Source: Weissella confusa
GTDB taxonomy: Bacteria > Bacillota > Bacilli > Lactobacillales > Lactobacillaceae
DNA: 64,000 bases
Assembly: GCA_014332815.1 (NCBI GenBank)
Contig: JACSZT010000003.1
Location: 62,001 to 126,000 of the forward strand
Direction of reading: 5' to 3'
Shown: positions 24,213-35,498 of the stretch, one piece after another
Layout: each line of letters begins with the position of its first letter
How positions within the stretch are numbered: position 1 is the first letter of the stretch
Notes under the pieces: generated by a model
Databases searched by the model: none
Told to the model about the DNA's origin: nothing
The model's input: the letters and a program-made list of their open reading frames with translations, nothing else
Program-made: the position numbers and the translations under genes

Positions 24213-25004
24213 ATCGCCGATATTTATCTAAATCAAACGCTAAATTATATTCCGGCATGGTCGCTGTCTCCCCTTTAACAACAACCGCCACATACTGTTT
24301 CGCTAAATCAACACCATGAATATTAGCTTCTCCGACAAACTCGCGACTGACCGGCGTATCGTAGTCAGAAATATACAGCCATTCCGTCATAAATTTCTGT
24401 AGCATGCTAGGCGTCTTGGCGATATTAATCAGATAGGCAAACTTGTTATACCGCAATACCCGATTAATATCATCAGTCAGTAAATTGATATATAAGGCTT
24501 CCTTAACACTAGCCGAAATATCAAAGTGCGCTGTGCCAATACCGATGCTAAAAGAATCGGCTAAAGCGCTTGTAAAGCTCGGGACACACTCGTCCGTCAT
24601 GATATAGACCAAATCCACTCCCACCTTGGGATCCAATCCTGTTGTTGCCATTACTTTATTCAAACGATAACGCACCGTTTTAGGGTGCACGTGCAGTTGC
24701 GCCGCCGTTTCCGTAATGGCACCATTATTGGCATAAATCCATAAAGTCAGCTGCGCCTCTTCATCCAACCTGCTAAAGTACGCAACAATATTTTTGTCTG
24801 CCGACTTAAATCTCCTGATTAAAAAAGTTTGTCCGAGTACTTAGTTTACCAAAAATCAGTGAACCCGGCATCTTTTTTGCATCAGTTCCGATTAATGGGC
24901 TTGCTTATCGCGTGGTAACATGCGGTCAGAGATACTCTGTAACTCACCGACTAGAATGTCGTAGTCCTGTGTTTTTCCCTGAATGTAACTGACGATAAGG
25001 GGCT
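24213..25004 (-). CDS. PucR/CdaR-type helix-turn-helix regulator
   Basis: Pieces: 24213-24405 (start ATG 24405-24403 behind AAGGGGA), 24411-24806 and 24892-25004. Restored length is 233 residues. The C-terminal PucR-type HTH is clear: LWIYANNGAITETAAQL and HVHPKTVRYRLNKV. The N-terminal part (FMTEWLYISDYDTPV, AVVVKGE, FSIGIGTAHFDI) looks like a GGDEF-like/CdaR sensor fold without obvious catalytic residues. It follows the arc operon behind a terminator, and a cre-like TGAAAGCGTATACT lies upstream. A role in arginine or organic-acid control is possible but not shown. Confidence 0.75.
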
Positions 25005-25994
25005 CCGTCGTCGTTGCAAACGATCCGATACCCAATGTATCGCCAAAATCTGTGATAAATCCAATCAGGAATCCCGGGACAAACTTACGGAATGGATTAA
25101 TCTTGTTTCGGCGCATTGATACGGTATACAAAATCGCCATACCGATTAACGCAATGATTAATATCGCCTGCAAGGCCCGTAATACTAGTTGTTCTGTCAT
25201 ACGCCAATTAGCCGTGATACGTGTTCCGAATGCAGCTCCAGTGATGGCTGCTAAGGTCATTGGCACCAAAGTTGTGACTTCAATTTTAACTGCTGACAGG
25301 AAGAACAATGCCTCAACGAATACCGGAATGGCGTGCGCTGCGTTCATCGTTCCTGGTAGCTTACGGTCGTCATCCAACCACTTCGTTCCTTTGAACAAAC
25401 GCGTGTAGTTACCCAATCCAATAGTCATCAACACACCCAAGGTGAAGTTCACGACCAAACCTAGCACTAACAACCAGCCGTGCAAACCGTGAACGGCCAT
25501 TGAATCAGCATGACCTGGGTTTGCAATGAGCTTAATCAACATCGCGATGGCTGCCAATGCCAAACCAATCGACAACCCGCGTTGCATTTTACGTACCCTG
25601 CCGGTCACCACCGTTGCGGCAACAATAACACCCAGCACACCACCGACGATAATTCCGGTAAAGCCTCGCCACTCAATACGACCCGTGCGTACGAAGCCGA
25701 TGGCCGACGTCATCATAATCATCGCCGCATCCATCATCATCACTGGGAAAGCAACCAATGGGTTAACCCCAACCAATGAGAAGAAAATCAACTCATATGC
25801 CTTTCATTTGCCCTAAGCATCTTTAATATTTAAAAAGCAGTGTGTTGATTATATTTCGTCAACACACTGCTTAAAGAATTAGTTATCTGTATTAATAATA
25901 TCAGCCGGTTCTGGCTTGCGTGAATCGCGGTACAAATTGAACGCTGTGTACGCTGCCAACGCTACGATAAAGTAGCTTAGCACCGTGATATTAA
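25005..25994 (-). CDS. TSUP (TauE/SafE) family membrane permease
   Basis: Pieces: 25005-25200 (N-terminus MTEQLVLRALQAI), 25203-25796 and 25879-25994 (C-terminus DIINTDN). Restored length is 301 residues with about eight hydrophobic segments. Characteristic segments are FLIGFITDFGDTLGIGSFATT, FLSAVKIEVTTLVPMTLAA, FFSLVGVNPLVAFPVMMMD and GFTGIIVGGVLGVIVAA. Family members export sulfite, sulfonates or organic anions; the substrate here is unknown. An AGGAG site precedes the ATG. A terminator with arms AAGCAGTGTGTTGA / TCAACACACTGCTT lies at 25835-25875. Confidence 0.8.
25835..25875 (-). terminator. Intrinsic terminator after the TSUP permease gene
   Basis: 14-bp inverted repeat AAGCAGTGTGTTGA / TCAACACACTGCTT followed by TTTTT on the minus strand. 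Confidence 0.85.
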
Positions 25995-27974
25995 GTAGCG
26001 AATCATAGCTGAACCGTCTGAATTAACAGTTACGTGTTCATACATTTGTTTAATCTCATAGTCGTCATCAGCCGATGCCACTTGTGTCCCAACGAGCATC
26101 GCGATGACCACCGCTAAAAGAAGTTTCAGTATTTTTATCATCTTATCCCCATTTCAGGTTACATATTCCCCGTCATCTACTCTCTTTATTTGCACAGGAT
26201 AATGCACCCGAAATTGTGTGACATCCCCATCACGCTTTTGCTCCAGGCCGTATCGGCTTCCCGCGCTAAAGCTGCCGACCGACTGACCATTAACCGTTGC
26301 CGTTGGCGACCCAATCAACTTAACATCTTGATCCGTTTCCTGACTAACGTAAACACCGTTCATGTCATCATCAAAATCGTAAATCAAATATGCACTCTTC
26401 GAATGCGTCCACGCCTGCAAGGTTTGGTAAGTCATTTTCGGTAGCTGAATCACAATTTTTGTGTGCTGCAAATCCGTTTGCCAATTCGCACCGATGATTT
26501 TCCAATTAATTTCACCAACATCTTGATAACGCTTAGCGACGTTCGCTAGTTGGTATGTCCACGTGACTTGATACGTATGGTCAGCCTATTTTGCTGTCTT
26601 TTCAGCTCGTTCAGCAATGGCTCGTTCTTGATCCAGAATAGCCGCTCGTCGATTGCCCGTTCGTTGGGTTGCTGTCGATAATGCTGCTTGGTCAAACATT
26701 GTATGCACTTCAACCGGCTGATCAGGGTTCACCCGTGCCTTTTCATAAGTTAGCGTCCCCGCTTGTTTATCCACCACAAATTTTGCAACTGCCGCGCCAC
26801 TATCACGCAGCTGCCAACCAACAACCGCTGGCGGTAAATCAGATGGCAATTCATAATTATGTGGCGTCTCAATAATATGCTTATTTTGCACACGGATACG
26901 ACGCCACAGCACAATTAGGCGAATCAATAAACCAAACGGTAAAATAGCAAGCCACGTGACATAGCCTTGCATCGCTTTATCTCTCGTTTGAATGCTTTTC
27001 CCAATCTCAACTTGTTCGCCAAACAAAATCGTTAATAACGTCTCTTCAAAATCGTTAAATGCTGTCGTGCGATCCAGTTGAATCCGATAATTTGTCTTAC
27101 GCCATTTCTTTGTCGGTTCTTCCGAAACAATCAAAACTCGCTTCGCTAACAAATCCATCAAAGTGGCACTAAACAACGTTGCCACCCAGACGGCGCCGTT
27201 AATTACCACGACAGCCACTGCGGCAACAATAGTCCAAACTTGCCATTGCGTTAATTGCGACACTGCATCATGGTCAATCAAATTGACTGGCTTGGCAGCT
27301 CGTCGGACTTGATCCTCGAAACGATCAATTTTATCGGTGTAACGTTTTGCAAAAGCACTCTCACCGTCTTGCATCGTCTAAGGTACTTGCTTCACCTCGA
27401 ATTGACCAACATCCCGCAACATGCGTCCAAAGCCAAACCAGGCTTCCGCTATTGGCCATCCTTCAACTGTGTATATTTGTCTAATTTTCACCGCCATCGC
27501 AAATGCCACCACGGCAATCAGAACGGATAGACCAACACTAACCCCGATAAACCATCCTGCAATGTGCGCTGAACTCAGAGTGTCAGACCCGCTACTTGCA
27601 ACACCGAAGGCTGAGACACTCGACGGGCTGAACATTGTATAGGCCACATAGATTGGCACAAGGTTTGACATATCATCTACCGGTTCGAGCTGGGCTTGGC
27701 GCAAGGCATCCGCAACTTTGTCGGCCACACCAAGTACAACAGCGTAAGCCAAGTAACGCTCCCATAACATCACGTGATTCGAGCTTCGGAATTGGTTAGT
27801 TCACAACGACCACTAACTCTCTGACTGTCCACCAATTATCTACTGAAACCGCTCATGCGATACTGGTAGTATAACACGAAATTATACCGATAAAAAGGTA
27901 CGATTCTAGAACGCGCCACCACCAGATCCACCGCCGAATCCACCCGATGAACCGCCAGCACCCCAACTGCCACT
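25995..27974 (-). CDS. DUF2207 domain membrane protein
   Basis: Pieces: 25995-26141 (signal-like N-terminus MIKILKLLLAVVIAMLVGTQV), 26193-27776 and 27906-27974 (C-terminus GGFGGGSGGGAF). Restored length is 599 residues, normal for DUF2207. The extracellular DUF2207 part contains YDFDDDMNGVYVSQET and VTWTYQLANVAKRY. Membrane segments follow (WLAILPFGLLIRLIVLW, TIVAAVAVVVINGAVWVATL), then a glycine-rich tail typical of the family. Function is unknown. The next gene is tyrS. Confidence 0.82.
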
Positions 27975-28172
27975 TTCTGCCATGAATCCTGTCTCCTTTA
28001 GATTATTACATCTTATTGATTCTTTGGTTGGGTACAAAAAAGCGCCCCAACCAGCTATAACACTGATTAGGGCGCTGTTAAACGCGGTACCACCTAATTT
28101 GCCACGGTATGCCGTGACCACTCATCTTCCCAGTAACGTTGGGGCGACGCACATGAGGTTTATGCGGGTGTG
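27777..28172 (-). promoter_or_regulatory. T-box leader of tyrS
   Basis: The antiterminator core AATTAGGTGGTACCGCG is on the minus strand at 28099-28083. The terminator AGCGCCCTAATC / GGTTGGGGCGCTTTTTT is at 28078-28036. The stem I part, with AGAGAGTTAGTGG, and a TATAAT-containing promoter are in the lower block 27777-27905. T-boxes sense uncharged tRNA, here presumably tRNA-Tyr given the downstream gene. The two halves are in reversed block order. Confidence 0.85.
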
Positions 28173-29558
28173 GATCACTGGCTTTTGACCAGCCAATTGG
28201 AATCGCTTCAAAATCATAAATGGAATCAAGTGACCGATGTGCATTGAGTCACCAGTTGGGTCGATACCAACGTATACCCCAATTTGCTCCTTAGCCATTT
28301 GGTCACGCAAACCAGCTTCGTCAGTAGTTTGGTTGATGGCACCACGCCATTCAAGTTCTTGCAAAATATGACGCAACATGTCTAGCAATGACAACTTTCC
28401 CAACCAGTCAAAGTTGTTAACAATCGTGAAGCCATCTTCACCGAACAACTTGACCATTTGGGCGCGAATCTTTTCAACGTTAGCGGCCACATCTTCTTGT
28501 GACAACAACTTACGCTCTGACTTCTTACCTGATGGATCACCGATTGAACCAGTGGCACCACCCACAAGGATACCACCCGTGATGTTTCCCCATTGGTCTG
28601 ATCCACCAACTTGCAAACGCACGTTTTCGCGCTTCCACAACTCGTGGAAGTCGATTGATTGCAAGATTTGGTACGTGAACTCAGTAAATGAGATTCCCGC
28701 TTCCAAACGTGATGCAACGACGTCCTTAGCCAACATCGTGTTGATTGAGAACAACTTACCGTACTGCTTCAACATCTTCTCAACGTCTGAGTCAGCTGTG
28801 TTCAACCAGAATTGGTAGAATTCGAATGGCGTCGTCTTTTCAGGGTCAAGCCAAACAGCTCCCCCTTCAGTCTTACCAAACTTCGTACCATCAGCCTTCA
28901 ACAACAAAGGCACCGTCAAACCAAAGGCTGGTGCTTCACCACCTTCAAGCTTGTGGATCAAATTATCGGTCGTCAATTCTGACACGTCAGCGTTTCCGAA
29001 CAAGACCTTCGTCATCGTCTCAGCCGTCTTAACAGCATCAGCACCGTGAACGAACGTTGTAACTTCTTGAGCCAAACGACGTTGTGCGTTACGGGCAGCT
29101 GCGTTTTCTTGCAAGTCAGCGACTAGCCCAGCAATTTCGTCTTGTGACAAGAACGTGAAGTGGTACTTTGCAGCTGGGTTAACAACTGCTTCTTCGTCAG
29201 TAATTTGCTCACCGTTGATACGGATAGCCCCGTCCTTAACAGACTTACGTGCTGCCGTCTTTGACTTTTCCAAGCCAGCTGCAACAACCAAGTCCAACAA
29301 GCCGATTTCAGCGTTGTCGATTTCGAACGTTGGCACGTTTCCAGCCAAGATTGCGACTTGGAACAACCACAAACACCCGCTACGCCTGATGTTGCTCCTG
29401 AGCAACCAACCACGCGCAGCGAGCGTCATCAATAGTCAAAAGGGCACTGCAAAAATATGCAGTGCCCTTTACTTATTTATATAGTAGTTAGTTCATTAGC
29501 GAACAACCGCAACGGCCCACTTCTTCTTACCGCGCTTTACAATGACATACTTACCATT
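27975..29558 (-). CDS. tyrS: Tyrosyl-tRNA synthetase
   Basis: Charges tRNA-Tyr. Pieces: 27975-27983 (MAE, behind AAAGGAGAC), 28173-29360 and 29496-29558 (C-terminus [10 protein letters not shown]). Restored length is 419 residues, normal for bacterial TyrS. Motifs are [14 protein letters not shown] (HIGH), [36 protein letters not shown] (KMSKS equivalent) and a C-terminal S4 RNA-binding domain ([19 protein letters not shown]). The ORF at 28122-29432 has the same pieces in reverse. It is regulated by the T-box leader above and ends at a terminator shared with a convergent gene. Confidence 0.95.
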
Positions 29559-30746
29559 GGAACGGTATCAGCGGAATTGTTGAACCGAACATACACGTTT
29601 ATTCTATTGTTTGCGGCCCCAGCCGTTGTGTTGGCCCTAGATTGGTTAATCACAATCTTCCGTCCGCAACACAAGCTACTATATGAAAAGATTAGTGGCG
29701 TTGGTTCAGAGGCTATCGTTAAGCAAACGACGATGGCTGACGCGCCAATTATGCAGGCAACTGACCTTGTGTCATACCTCATCGTTTGGGGTATTGTCCC
29801 ATTCTTAATTGGCGCAACACCTGGTCAGTTAGTCGTCCGTACCCGTTATGACGTGGCTAAATCACAGCGTTGGCGCATTTTCCTTCGAAACGCTATGATG
29901 GTTGGCTTTACGATTTACTTCTTCCCATTCTGGTTGCAACTAATTGGTTCCACTACCATGGGGGGCGTTATCGGTTGGATTTTCGCCCCACTACTTGGGT
30001 TGATTTTCCCATCTCGTGATCGCATGGATGAACGTGCACGTAGCCTCGGCCACCGTGTCACGCTGGTACGTCGTTTACTATCATTTGGGGTGGATTTCGT
30101 TATCGCATCAATTATCGGCTTCATTCTGAATCAAATTGTGCCAAGTCAAACGACGCAGGCAGCCTTTAACGTGTTGCTAACCGTACCATTCGGTATGTAT
30201 TTGCACTTTTACTTTAAGCGCGGTTTCTTCACAACGTTAATTCTAACGATGATGCTAACGGCGTTTTACGAAACGACGCAATATACCGCGTTGTATCACA
30301 TCTACTGTCGTCCATACCGTCTGTTCGACGTTGACGACCTCATTTTGAAAAGTTTTGTATTTTACTTTACTACGGCCTATTTCATGGTTATTTTGCCGTT
30401 ACCAACGGAAGCAACCTTGGAGCATTTGCAGGCGATTCATGCACAGACGATGAACCTGGATCCGCTCCAAGTTGTCCGCACCTTCTTTAACGACAACCCC
30501 TACTTCCACGGTGGCGGGTTGAAGGCCGGCTTGTTGGACCCATCATTATGAAATTTAGTGGTCTAGACTGTATACTCTAAGTATGACAGAAAAGCGGAGG
30601 AAAGTGTTGTGGGAGGCTTTGGCGTACCTATCAAAGACGCAATTATTGCGTTTCCAATCATACTAATTGTTTTATTCGTACCATTTTTATTTTTGCAATA
30701 TCGTCGCTTCGGATCCGTGACTTTTTGGCACACGGTGATGACGTTC
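29361..30746 (+). CDS. VanZ-like / RDD-domain membrane protein
   Basis: Pieces, N- to C-terminal: 30609-30746 (GTG start behind CGGAGGAAAG), then blocks 30351-30548 down to 29559-29756, and 29361-29435. Restored length is 400 residues. The VanZ half shows [19 protein letters not shown] and LFDVDDLI followed by [11 protein letters not shown]. The RDD half shows [34 protein letters not shown] and a C-terminal [10 protein letters not shown]. The tail is Pro/Gln/Thr-rich. Domain fusions of this kind are common in lactobacilli; their function is unknown, and glycopeptide resistance should not be assumed. Confidence 0.8.
29437..29471. terminator. Bidirectional terminator between tyrS and the VanZ/RDD gene
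   Basis: AAAGGGCACTGCA / TGCAGTGCCCTTT inverted repeat with A-rich and T-rich flanks, within one block. Confidence 0.85.
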
Positions 30747-31934
30747 TCGTCAAAACTGGTACTTCTACTTCAGCTTCGTGGAAGACATCAACGTCTCCAA
30801 ATTCGTCAAATACAACGGCCTTCATCGTAGTCATATCCTAAGTCCTTCTTTCGCTTCAAAAAATCTCAAATAAAAATCTATCAATATTTATGCAACTTAT
30901 TTTACACTTACGAAAAGTAAATGCAACAGAAAATGCCAACATTACGTGATCGTGTGGTACAGCAACAACGCGCTCACCAACCGTGAACTCAGTTACGTCA
31001 GCGGCAACTGCTTCAACAACACCGGCAATCGTTGATCCACCGATCATGTTTTCCTTAGCAGGCACACCAAAGGCACCGGCACGGAACTTAACATCGTATG
31101 GGTCCATTGCGATAGCAGCTTGCTTGATCAAGATGCTACCCGTTTGCAAAGCAGCGTAACCAACAGCACCGGCACCACCGTGGATCAAGATTGACTCACC
31201 TTCTTGCAAGTTCAATGCATCAACAACGGCTTGGTAACCAGTTTGACCACCCAAGGCCAAAGCGGCTGCATCTTCAAATGAAACTGAATCTGGCAAGTGA
31301 CCAGCAGTGTCAGCATCAACAACAGCGTACTCTGCGTATCAAACTTGCATTGAACCCAAAGCGTTGTTACCACCGATGATTTCAACAACAGTATCAACTG
31401 ATGACTCTGGGATTACGTCAGTAAACTTTTGCGTCGTGAAGTCGATCGTCTCGATGTCTGCGTTCAACTCGTGTAGGTAGTCGATGTCAGTAGGCAATGA
31501 CGTCGTGTAGATCTTTGATGCACCACGGTACAAAGCATAGTTTTCCAAGTTAAATGGCTTTACTTCGGCAACAGCAACCTTGTAGTCACCGTTTCCCAAG
31601 TGCTCCATCAACTTCGTCAAAACTTCAGTCGTTGATTGCATCACGTAGTAGTCACCCTTGATGTTCTTGGCATCGCGAGCAGCCTTAACGTCGTCACCCA
31701 AAGGAACAGTAGACACAATGCGTCCGCCTTCCTTCTCACGAGTGGTTCCTTATACATTGTATTTTCCTCTTTTGTTTAATTTCATGACCACTATAAACTA
31801 AAATCCGCACGACCGGTGGAAAAAGGTCGTGCGGATTTTCTGATGTGCGTTTAATTGTAGTTGGTCAAATTAGAAAGTCAAAACAACCTTACCGCGAACG
31901 GCTTGTGACTCAACAATCTTGTGACCTTCCTTCA
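30747..31934 (-). CDS. Quinone oxidoreductase-like MDR family protein
   Basis: Pieces: 30747-30834 (N-terminus MTTMKAVVFDEFGDVDVF, behind AGAAGGACTTAGGAT), 30945-31736 and 31870-31934 (C-terminus RGKVVLTF). Restored length is 314 residues. The Rossmann motif LIHGGAGAVGYAALQ and the MDR features AIAMDPYDVKFRAG, IGGSTIAGVVEAVAADV and ALGGQTGYQAV are visible. I see no four-cysteine structural zinc site, which favours an NADPH:quinone/alkenal reductase over a zinc alcohol dehydrogenase. A strong terminator follows (31799-31838). Confidence 0.82.
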
Positions 31935-32726
31935 GACACCCTTACGCTTATTATTCTTAATAACACGCATGCGGTCATCGCGAGCTGCCCAGTGGTTAAT
32001 TTCTGACATCGTGTCATCTGATGACGCATCATCCAAAATCACAATATCCATGTTCTTATAAGTTTGCTTATTTACGGTTTTTAAGCTGTGGCCAATGTAT
32101 CCCTCAAGATTGTGACTCAACACAGCAACCGGGAACTTAACCTCGTGAGCCTTCTTCGGCGCACCACTAGCACCCCAGCTAAAGCCGACGCTCGCGATGC
32201 TGACATCAGGCTTTTCTTCCAAGGCACCGACCAACGTTTCGACAAATGATGGCGCCAATTGGTCATCCCCATCCACAAAGATAAAGTACTTACCACGAAT
32301 TTGGTTGAGTGCTTGATTACGAACAGCTGCCGAGTACTCTGACATTGCCTTTGACGCAACTACTTGGGCAATCCACAAGTGGTCTTCGGCCAATTCAAGC
32401 GTTTCATCGAAGCGGACCTTACTATCCAACAAATCTGCTGAACGATAAATCTTGTTCCAAACCATCCCTGAAATGACGTGACCACGGTGCGTCACGCCTT
32501 CAAACATACCAGCGCGATCAATCTTTCTCCGTTCTTTAAGGAGAAGCATAACAAAAACGCTGACCAATGAAAAGTGGCCAGCGTTTTCTCATTAAATGAT
32601 GTCATCACCGATGCGGGCGATTTGTTGATCGATTTCACGCTCACGTTCACGCAAAGCATGTGATGCAGTGTGAATGATACTCGTTGAACGAGACACCTTG
32701 TTATAAAGAACGTCCGTCGCAAACAG
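31737..32726 (-). CDS. Family 2 glycosyltransferase
   Basis: Pieces: 31737-31757 (MYKEPLV behind AGAGGAAAATACA), 31935-32528 and 32592-32726. Restored length is 249 residues. The GT-A fold is indicated by AVLSHNLEGYIGHSLKTV, VILDDASSDDTM and FIFVDGDDQLAPSF (DXD-type metal site), then EDHLWIAQVV as the likely catalytic region. No membrane segment is visible, so it probably acts at the inner membrane face on a nucleotide sugar. It stands between unrelated genes with its own terminator, so a link to the adhesins is not implied. Confidence 0.82.
31799..31838. terminator. Intrinsic terminator
   Basis: AAAATCCGCACGACC / GGTCGTGCGGATTTT inverted repeat between the quinone oxidoreductase and glycosyltransferase genes. 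Confidence 0.9.
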
Positions 32727-33122
32727 CACGATCGGCATCAACCCAGTTTGCCCCACCGTCAGTAACGGCATCCTTGAATTGTTGTACAAACGGCTTGATT
32801 GCCTTGCAGTCTCCACACCAGTCCGCTTGCAAAAACATCACTTGCTTCCCTGGTTGCTTAATAACTGATTCAATTGTTGCATCATCATTTGCTGTTGGTT
32901 CATAAAATTGCATGTTTCTTTCCACACTAAAAATTAGAATGTCAACAACTAATATGAGAGTTCTTTCATATTAGCCAACATATTCATTAATCCAATTTTG
33001 AACGTCCTTTGGATTCAAACGTTCCCCGTTACCAACGTGGGCAACTTGTTGACCGTCTTCAAACAAGACAAATGCTGGGATCCCCATCAAACCTTGTTCT
33101 TGTGCGATTGCCAAATTAGCAT
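32727..33122 (-). CDS. Thioredoxin-like protein
   Basis: Pieces: 32727-32913 (N-terminus MQFYEPTAND) and 32971-33122 (C-terminus VQNWINEYVG). Restored length is 112 residues. The active site is WCGDC (QADWCGDCKAIKP) rather than the classic WCGPC, and the cis-proline loop is GIPAFVLF. The WCGDC variant is common in auxiliary thioredoxins of Gram-positive bacteria. It is upstream of a sulfoxide-reductase-like gene and a disulfide oxidoreductase gene, which suggests a local thiol-redox group. Confidence 0.85.
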
Positions 33123-33320
33123 GCCGCACTTAAGCGGATAAACCAGGGAAGATAACGGTTCCTACCGTGACATCAGCTTGCACCGACGTCATTTCTCCGA
33201 GCTCATCTTCATGCCTTGAACGAAACGATTTCACATCAACCAATCGCTTTCTGGGTTCATCCGTAACACTACTCTTCTCATCACCGAATTCATGTCTTAA
33301 CTTATGTGCTTTATCATACG
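32925..33320 (-). promoter_or_regulatory. Promoter of the GAF/sulfoxide-reductase gene, split between two blocks
   Basis: TTGACATTCTAATTTTTAGTG ends one block (minus strand, 32945-32925) and CGTATGATAAAG begins the next in native order (33320-33309). Joined they give TTGACA, a 17-base spacer and TATGAT, a near-consensus promoter. Confidence 0.75.
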
Positions 33321-33518
33321 GTATCTGCTTCTGCGCGTGTAATCTCAATTGCCATAATCTATATACCTCGTTTATTAAATACTCTCTATTTTCGTCATGA
33401 ATGCGGTGCCTAAAAAGAAAAAGCCGCCCCTAGCCAGAATAATCTCTAGCTAGGGACGACTTTAATCGTGTTACCACCCTAATTTATGTACTTGTCACCA
33501 AATACACCTCTACAGTTG
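33123..33518 (-). promoter_or_regulatory. T-box leader of the GAF/sulfoxide-reductase gene
   Basis: The antiterminator core AATTAGGGTGGTAACACG is on the minus strand at 33484-33467. The terminator GTCGTCCCTAGC / GCTAGGGGCGGCTTTTT is at 33463-33421. The 5' part of the leader fills block 33123-33320 and contains a GAGAAATGACG segment that could hold an ATG (Met) specifier. The amino acid assignment is tentative; methionine would fit the downstream product. Confidence 0.75.
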
Positions 33519-34112
33519 GGCTTACCCAAGAAAGGTCCAAGAATCAACTCATCAACCTTTTCATCATACAAGTAGAAACCAGCCCAGTTAACTTGCTTCA
33601 AGTTTTCAAACAAAATCGCTGAGGCGTTCGCCAAGTTTGCAAGTGGGAACTTTTCTGATTCTTCACCCTTAATCCACTCAATCAACAACTTTGAAATCAA
33701 TGGTGTCTTCAACAAAAAAGCTGTTGAATCGATATCCAAGACACCCAAACGCTTACCATCAGCGGTCGTCAAAGGCACCACGATTTCAGCGTTTGATGCT
33801 GGGTCGCACGCGATGTGACCGTCAAAGACGTGCACGTCAGCAACCGTGATTGTTTCTTGCTTCTCAAATGACTCACCAACCACACCTGAACCAGGCTTAA
33901 TGCGGACAACCGCTAGCGGCCAAACCGGCTGGCCCAGCACCAATAATTGCCACGTCATAGTGTAATGTCTCTGCCATGTCTTACTCCTCGTTAACTTTAA
34001 TTTTGTAACTCTATTCTATCAGGATTGTCTAGTGACTTCTGATTAGATGTATTGCAACAAAGTCTTAACGAAGTGCTCAAGCTCAGCCTTTTCCTTAGCA
34101 CCGAAACGGTTG
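33321..34112 (-). CDS. GAF-domain protein related to free methionine-(R)-sulfoxide reductase
   Basis: Pieces: 33321-33355 (MAIEITRAEAD), 33519-33914 and 34043-34112 (C-terminus HFVKTLLQYI). Restored length is 166 residues. The order of motifs matches fRMsr (MsrC/YtsP): NWAGFYLYD, LGPFLGKPA, VRIKPGSGVVG, VADVHVFDGHIACD and EIVVPLTTADGKRLGVLDID. The cysteine of HIACD is present. The two cysteines normally found in CVRI and GVCG are both valine here, so a resolving mechanism would have to differ. Expression is under a T-box. It is next to thioredoxin-like and disulfide-reductase genes. Confidence 0.78.
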
Positions 34113-35498
34113 ACGGCCCATCAAATCTTCCCAGTTAATATCAACCTTACCGTCAACACCATCCCCACGTAGGAAGTCTACGTGTTCCTTGGCTTCAACA
34201 GCGGCCAACAAAATCTTCTTAGGATCGCAACCATAATTTGGGCATGTGCCACCCCATAGGTACTTTTCAATCAAAACGACTGACTTACCTGCAGCCTTCA
34301 CATCTTCCGACCCTGGAATTTCCAATTCAGCTGGTCGTTGGCCAACCGTCAAAATCCAGTCAGTTGCTTGCACTTCAACATCTTCATCGCCGTGCACAAT
34401 CACTGTATCTTCATTAATAAAGTGGGCAGCCCCGTAAATGTGACCGATGCCGTTAGCATCCAATGAATGAACCGTCTTGTCCGGAATTGCTTCTGTGAAG
34501 CGCATCTGATCAAATAGCGTATCAACAAACGCCTCGTCAAATTCTGACAACAACTCACTACCACGAACAACCAAGTGAACTTGTGCCCCTGCAGCAGCTG
34601 CGATTGATGCGAACTCAACAGCGATGTAACCACCACCGATAATCACAATATCTTCAGGCATCTCAGCCAAGCTCAAGAATTGCTCAGAATTGATTGTGTA
34701 TTCAGCACCGTGGATATCGTCTTCGACACCGGCATTTTCCAATTGAAGCGTGTCATTGTTTCCAACACGACCAACCGCGCGGACAACCACACCAGCTGGA
34801 ATTGTGCTACCAAAGCTCAACGTTGCTGAGTAACCGTCATCCGTCTTTGACACTTCCGTCACTTCAGTGTTGAAGTAAATGCGAATACCGCGGTCATCCA
34901 ATTAAGCCAACTTAGGCGTACCGTAAACCACAACCGGCACCGCTGGGTATTCGATTGGTTGGTCATGACCTAGGATAACTGATGCTGCATAACGTGCCTC
35001 GTAGTAACCAACCGTCGTGATACGTGGCTTGCTGGTGTTGGCCACGTCACCCGCTGCATAAATGTGTGGGTTTGACGTACGCAAGAATTCATCAACGTTA
35101 AGTTCAGTGAAGTAGTTAATCAACTCATCGGCATGCGCACTCAAGACCGTTGCCCCAACCAACTTCTTGTCGGCATCCAAGACAACCTTGGCACGGGCAG
35201 CTGGCTCACCGGTACGGTAATACGTAAACCAGTTCGTCATGTCGATATCACGCACTGAGTAACCGTTTTCCTCGGCATATTGCGTTGGCACACCAACTGG
35301 ACGGTTGTGGTTAGCCGTGACTGCAAGACAGTCCTGTCACACACCAGCGCACCTGTACAACAACAATAAATAAAACGGCCAGGAAATAAATTCCTGGCCG
35401 TTATTTGTTTAGAAGAAATATTCCAAATCTGATGCTGGCGTTGGGTACGCGTACAAGCGATCACGGATTGCTTGATAGCCATCCTTGTTATTAATTGG
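33915..35498 (-). CDS. Pyridine nucleotide-disulfide oxidoreductase (glutathione reductase-like)
   Basis: Pieces: 33915-33977 (N-terminus VAIIGAGPAGLAAS, behind GAGGAGTAAGAC), 34113-35300 and 35409-35498 (C-terminus PASDLEYFF). Restored length is 446 residues. The FAD motif, the redox disulfide GGTCPNYGCDPKK, the NAD(P) motif IIGGGYIAVEFASIA, the second FAD contact YAAGDVANT and a C-terminal dimerisation domain are all visible. The CPNYGC pair differs from the CVNVGC of classical glutathione reductase. The physiological disulfide substrate is unknown. Confidence 0.88.

Noticed and set aside
29361-30746. Glycopeptide resistance gene
   Set aside because: VanZ-like domains are common in unrelated membrane proteins, and no other van genes are present.
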